A stretch of DNA of 64,000 bases from positions 1 through 64,000 of the forward strand of contig JALQPE010002266.1 of NCBI GenBank assembly GCA_030407315.1. The letters are read 5' to 3'. Positions 61,091 through 64,000 of this stretch are shown piece after piece. The stretch is from Asparagopsis taxiformis. Its lineage: Eukaryota > Rhodophyta > Florideophyceae > Bonnemaisoniales > Bonnemaisoniaceae. The position numbers and the translations under genes are program-made. Position 1 is the first letter of the stretch. Each line of letters begins with the position of its first letter. Below the pieces are notes generated by a model. It was given only the letters and a program-made list of their open reading frames with translations. It searched no databases and was not told the origin of the DNA.

Positions 61091-62888
61091 GTGTGATATC
61101 TACGTATGACGACGGTCGACCCGTCGACGATGACGTACCATCGTACGGGGACGCGGTCCTCGTGACGACTCGCAGTCGGCGACAACCCACACGAAATGGG
61201 CAAGGACGAACGACGTCCGTACGTAAAAAGGCAACGAATGCCAGGGGTCACGACGACCCGTCGAACGAGACTCGTGATGAACGAACATCAGCCACGACGG
61301 CTGGCCACGATGGCCTCGAGTTCAACCGCGACGCGTCGCTCGATGACGTTCTTGACGAGGAACCGGATTTCCTCGACGAACAGCGCGCTGCTGAAGACGA
61401 TTCGGCACGCGTGCCACCAGCTGACGTTCAGCTTCCCATTACGAGGGACGAGCTTATCGAAGCTCAACGCGAGGACGCGTTCTGTCAAACGATACTGACA
61501 CGACAGTCCGAGACGCAGGACGCTGCATTCTTCGAAGGCCACGATGGCCTACTCCGACGCCGGAACCCTCACGATGAGGAACGTACACAAATCGTTGTGC
61601 CGGCTTCGTTACGGCCGCGGCTGCTGGAGTTAACGCACCACCACGTCCTCGCTGGACATCCCGGGCAAACGCGTATGTACTATACCCTACGGAGGACGTA
61701 CTACTGGCCCGCGATGGCCGCCGACATCCACGCAACGGTACGAAACTGCGTTGGATGTGCGAAGAACCGCGTGAAGCTTCGCAAACGGACGAACCCGTTA
61801 CGTTTATTTCCGGCTACGGAGCCGCTGCGAGACCTATGTATCGACATACTAGGTCCGCTTACGAAGACCACGCGTGGTAACCGATTTATCCTCGTGATAA
61901 CGGACCGCTTCACGAAGCTGACTAGAGTCGTACCTCTACGAATATCGATTCCGCCAACGTGGCGAGCGCGTTCGTCAACGCGTGGGTCTTCTCGTATGGA
62001 CCCCCACGGACGCTCATAAGCGATAACGGAAAGCAGTTCGCTGCTAAGTTTTTCCAGCGCGTCTGCAACGAAATCGGCGTGACGAACGTCTTTACGTCGA
62101 CGTACCACCCCCAAACGAACGGGCAGGTGGAGCGCTACAACAGGACGATCCTGGCGATGCTGCGCAATTACGTGAACGAAAACCAGAACGACTGGGATCG
62201 ATACGCATCGGCGTTAACGTTTGCGTACAACACGCATGTGCATTCGAGCACGGGCACGACGCCCTTCGATTTGATTCTCACGAATCCACCGCCACCGTTG
62301 GCGCTACACACGTCGGTAACGAACCGCGAACTACCCGACGGGGGAGGGCGAGCCACTTACGTTCGTGAGCTCGCCACAACGATGGATAACGCGTATCGAA
62401 CGCTGAAGGCCGCGCAGGCACGTTATAAACGAAATTTCGACAAACGAGTCCGTGTCTCGAATCGAAACATCCGCGCGGGAGAATACGTATTCATCGACCC
62501 GACGGACGGGACCACGAAGGGCACGAAGCTCGGCAACCACGCGTTGGGACCGTTCCGCGTACTACGTAACGACGTACGAACGTTCGTCATCCAACGAGGA
62601 GACGTAGTTGAACGTGTCAACTCGGACCGCGTTGCGTACGCGCCAACGCCGGCGAACGCGCCCCCGCCGGAGCCATACGATGCCACCGAGGCAGACCTCG
62701 ACAAGAACCGCGACGGTCCGGCGTATGTAGTAGACGACCTACTCAACCACCGCGTGAACGAGACGGAACGTTAGACTTCCTCGTGAAGTGGGTCGGGTAT
62801 CGTAACCCTACGTGGGAGCCCCGCCGGAACGTATCTGAAGAGAGCGTCTCTCGATACTTCGCACGCGTGCGACGAGCAACAACGTGAA
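61091..62888 (+). pseudogene. Gypsy integrase with C-terminal chromodomain, frameshifted
   Basis: After an acidic, low-complexity spacer comes the HHCC zinc domain (LTHHHVLAGHPGQTRMYYTL, then CVGCAKN), followed by the core: Asp in LCIDILGPLTKTT, a shift near 61940 into NAWVFSYGPPRTLISDNGKQ (second Asp), and Glu in PQTNGQVERYNRTILAML. The GPY-type C-terminal domain has KLGNHALGPFRVLRND. A stop at 62772-62774 interrupts the chromodomain, which continues one frame over: AYVVDDLLNHR, then DFLVKWVGYRNPTWEPRRNV and SVSRYFARVRR, ending at TGA near 62888. The chromodomain has the Y/W/E aromatic positions that bind methylated histone H3, used to target insertion to heterochromatin. Confidence 0.85.
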
Positions 62889-64000
62889 AGGCCACGACGG
62901 CCCCCGAAAACGCACACGAGCGTCGGGTTAAGCGCACGCGTGCGCGACGTTGCACGATGCAACAAACGAAGGCGACGAGCCGCACGAACGAGAAGCGAAG
63001 GCACAACGAGTGGCCGGGACGTCCACCCTTGCGTTGGGGGGGCGCGATGCGTGCTAGAGCCGTCGCTCTTTTCGTTTTCGACACCATACGTTGGTGGAGG
63101 CACGAGCGCCAACGAAAGATTGGACGACGAGTCCACGCGCGGACGATTCACACGATGTGAAGAGCCACGACTGGCTCGACAGTGTTGACCGTCCCACGGG
63201 CAAAGGTGACGACACCACGGGCCACGGACGGACAACACGTCAGATTTTTCGCGCGAAAAATTATACTTGGGCCAGCGGGCCATGGACGCACGGTACGAAA
63301 AATCGGGCCGATTACAGTGCGCTAATCCGGCCAAATCTCGGGACACGCGTGCCCCGAAAATTTCGTAATTTTGGCATGTCACGTGAGCCATCGTACGTCC
63401 CCGTGGACAGCCGCTGACAACGAGTCGCATCGACCAACGAGGTCAACGCCAAACAGCTCGCGAGCTAACGGCAACGTGACGCCGGAAGGCGGAGAAACGA
63501 CGTAGGACGGACGCGTCCCCAACGAAGATGGCAACGGCCTCATTACGAAACTTCCCGCACGAAGCGGAACGAAGCTATACGTTAGCCGACGAATTAGACC
63601 AACGGGTCTCAGCGCACGAAGCGCGCGAGTAAGCGTGCGAACGACGAGCCAACGAGGCCGCGACGACGGACGGCGAACCGAATCGCCATCGTGAGGCACG
63701 ACGCCGAACACGGTAGCCACGTACGGCAACCACGGAACGACACAACGGTGTCCTGCCACGCGGGCATAGCGAATGACGCGCGAAAGCGAAAAGCCCGCCG
63801 GCTAGTCGAGACGCACGAGCAAACCCGAAAGGGGTTGACCACGTACGGTCACGAAGGCTAAGACGCGCACGTCCGCATCGCAAAACGAGAAGCTAACGAG
63901 CTTAGACCCCGTTCGAATTCGAAGGCGCGCGCGGCACCGGCCACGTCGGCCAGGATACGAGCGCGTACGCGGACGTCGCTAACGATAACGACGCACGCCA
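62889..64000 (+). other. Gypsy 3' untranslated region, no LTR seen
   Basis: GC-rich sequence with the same ACG/CGT bias as the element but no recognisable domain in any frame and no copy of the 5' LTR start. It includes an 18-bp perfect palindrome at 63244-63261. Long open frames on both strands here are a consequence of composition. Confidence 0.5.
63244..63261. repeat. 18-bp perfect palindrome
   Basis: ATTTTTCGCGCGAAAAAT reads the same on both strands, in the 3' region of the Gypsy element. Confidence 0.9.

Larger units (their letters stand above)
55199..64000 (+). mobile_element. Ty3/Gypsy chromovirus, nested in the Copia element, 3' end outside window
   Basis: Plus-strand order is LTR/leader, gag with zinc knuckle, aspartic protease, RT, RNase H, integrase and chromodomain. 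That order, with the chromodomain at the integrase end, defines a chromovirus. The left edge is placed at TGTAGTATACGTGG, where Copia integrase similarity stops. No second LTR is seen before 64000, so the 3' part extends beyond the window or is lost. Coding sequence uses ACG/CGT codons heavily and contains many TACGT and ACGT words, unlike the host genes. At least five frame changes across pol indicate decay, although gag is intact. Confidence 0.85.

Noticed and set aside
62771..63430. 219-residue minus-strand frame in the Gypsy 3' region
   Set aside because: Arg/Ser-rich low complexity; overlaps the chromodomain antisense; composition effect.
1..64000. CRISPR arrays, bacterial operons or prophage
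   Set aside because: No regularly spaced repeats and no bacterial gene organisation; all recognisable genes are eukaryotic or eukaryotic transposons.

Overview
The window reads as nuclear DNA of a photosynthetic eukaryote. Genes lie on both strands. Most are uninterrupted, and the few introns I can place are only about 53-88 nt with GTATGT-type donors. The contents are wholly eukaryotic: ATM-class kinase, DXO/Rai1, p24/TMED, L-type lectin, F-box and BCH-domain proteins. A cyclophilin with a twin-arginine thylakoid-lumen type leader shows that a plastid is present. Small intron-poor gene islands between Copia, Gypsy, MULE and Harbinger-like elements fit a red alga (florideophyte type) best. 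That assignment is inference, not proof.

Layout. 1-10.8 kb: a HAD phosphatase, a RING-H2 E3 ligase, an unknown membrane protein, tRNA-Gln(CUG), a hemerythrin-like protein, an M17 leucyl aminopeptidase, an unknown protein and an AGC kinase. Almost every protein gene here is broken by several single-base indels. 11.7-12.9 kb: remnant of a Harbinger/PIF-type DDE transposase. 14.3-33.0 kb: a cleaner gene island with an MLF-like protein, a SMIM4/UQCC5-like mitochondrial protein, an ENPP ectophosphodiesterase, an Ecm4-type glutathionyl transferase, a roughly 10.7-kb ATM gene, p24/TMED, DXO/Rai1 and a BCH/CRAL-TRIO protein with two introns. 33.56-38.01 kb: one complete Mutator-like element with about 0.8-kb terminal inverted repeats and a 9-bp target duplication; its transposase is decayed. 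39.2-51.2 kb: a second gene island with an SLC35E-type transporter, a delta-12 desaturase, a small coiled-coil protein, a lumenal cyclophilin, a VIP36/ERGIC-53-like lectin, an F-box/zinc protein, an ACOT9-like thioesterase and a DUF4246 oxygenase. 51.2-64 kb: nested retrotransposons. A minus-strand Copia element is interrupted in its integrase region by a plus-strand Ty3/Gypsy chromovirus that runs off the right end.

How the genes relate: neighbours are not operonic. Several pairs are divergent over short intergenic stretches (ENPP/GST, ATM/TMED, DXO/BCH, F-box/thioesterase), so shared promoter regions are plausible. SLC35E/desaturase is a tight convergent pair. Secretory-pathway functions (TMED, lectin, nucleotide-sugar-type transporter, ENPP) recur but the sequence does not show that they are linked.

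The observations most worth a second look are the intact MULE ends and dated decay of its transposase, a duplicated polypurine-tract motif and split pol in the Copia element, a 14-bp tandem duplication that breaks the DUF4246 gene, and the marked clustering of single-base indels at the left end, which may be consensus error rather than pseudogenes.
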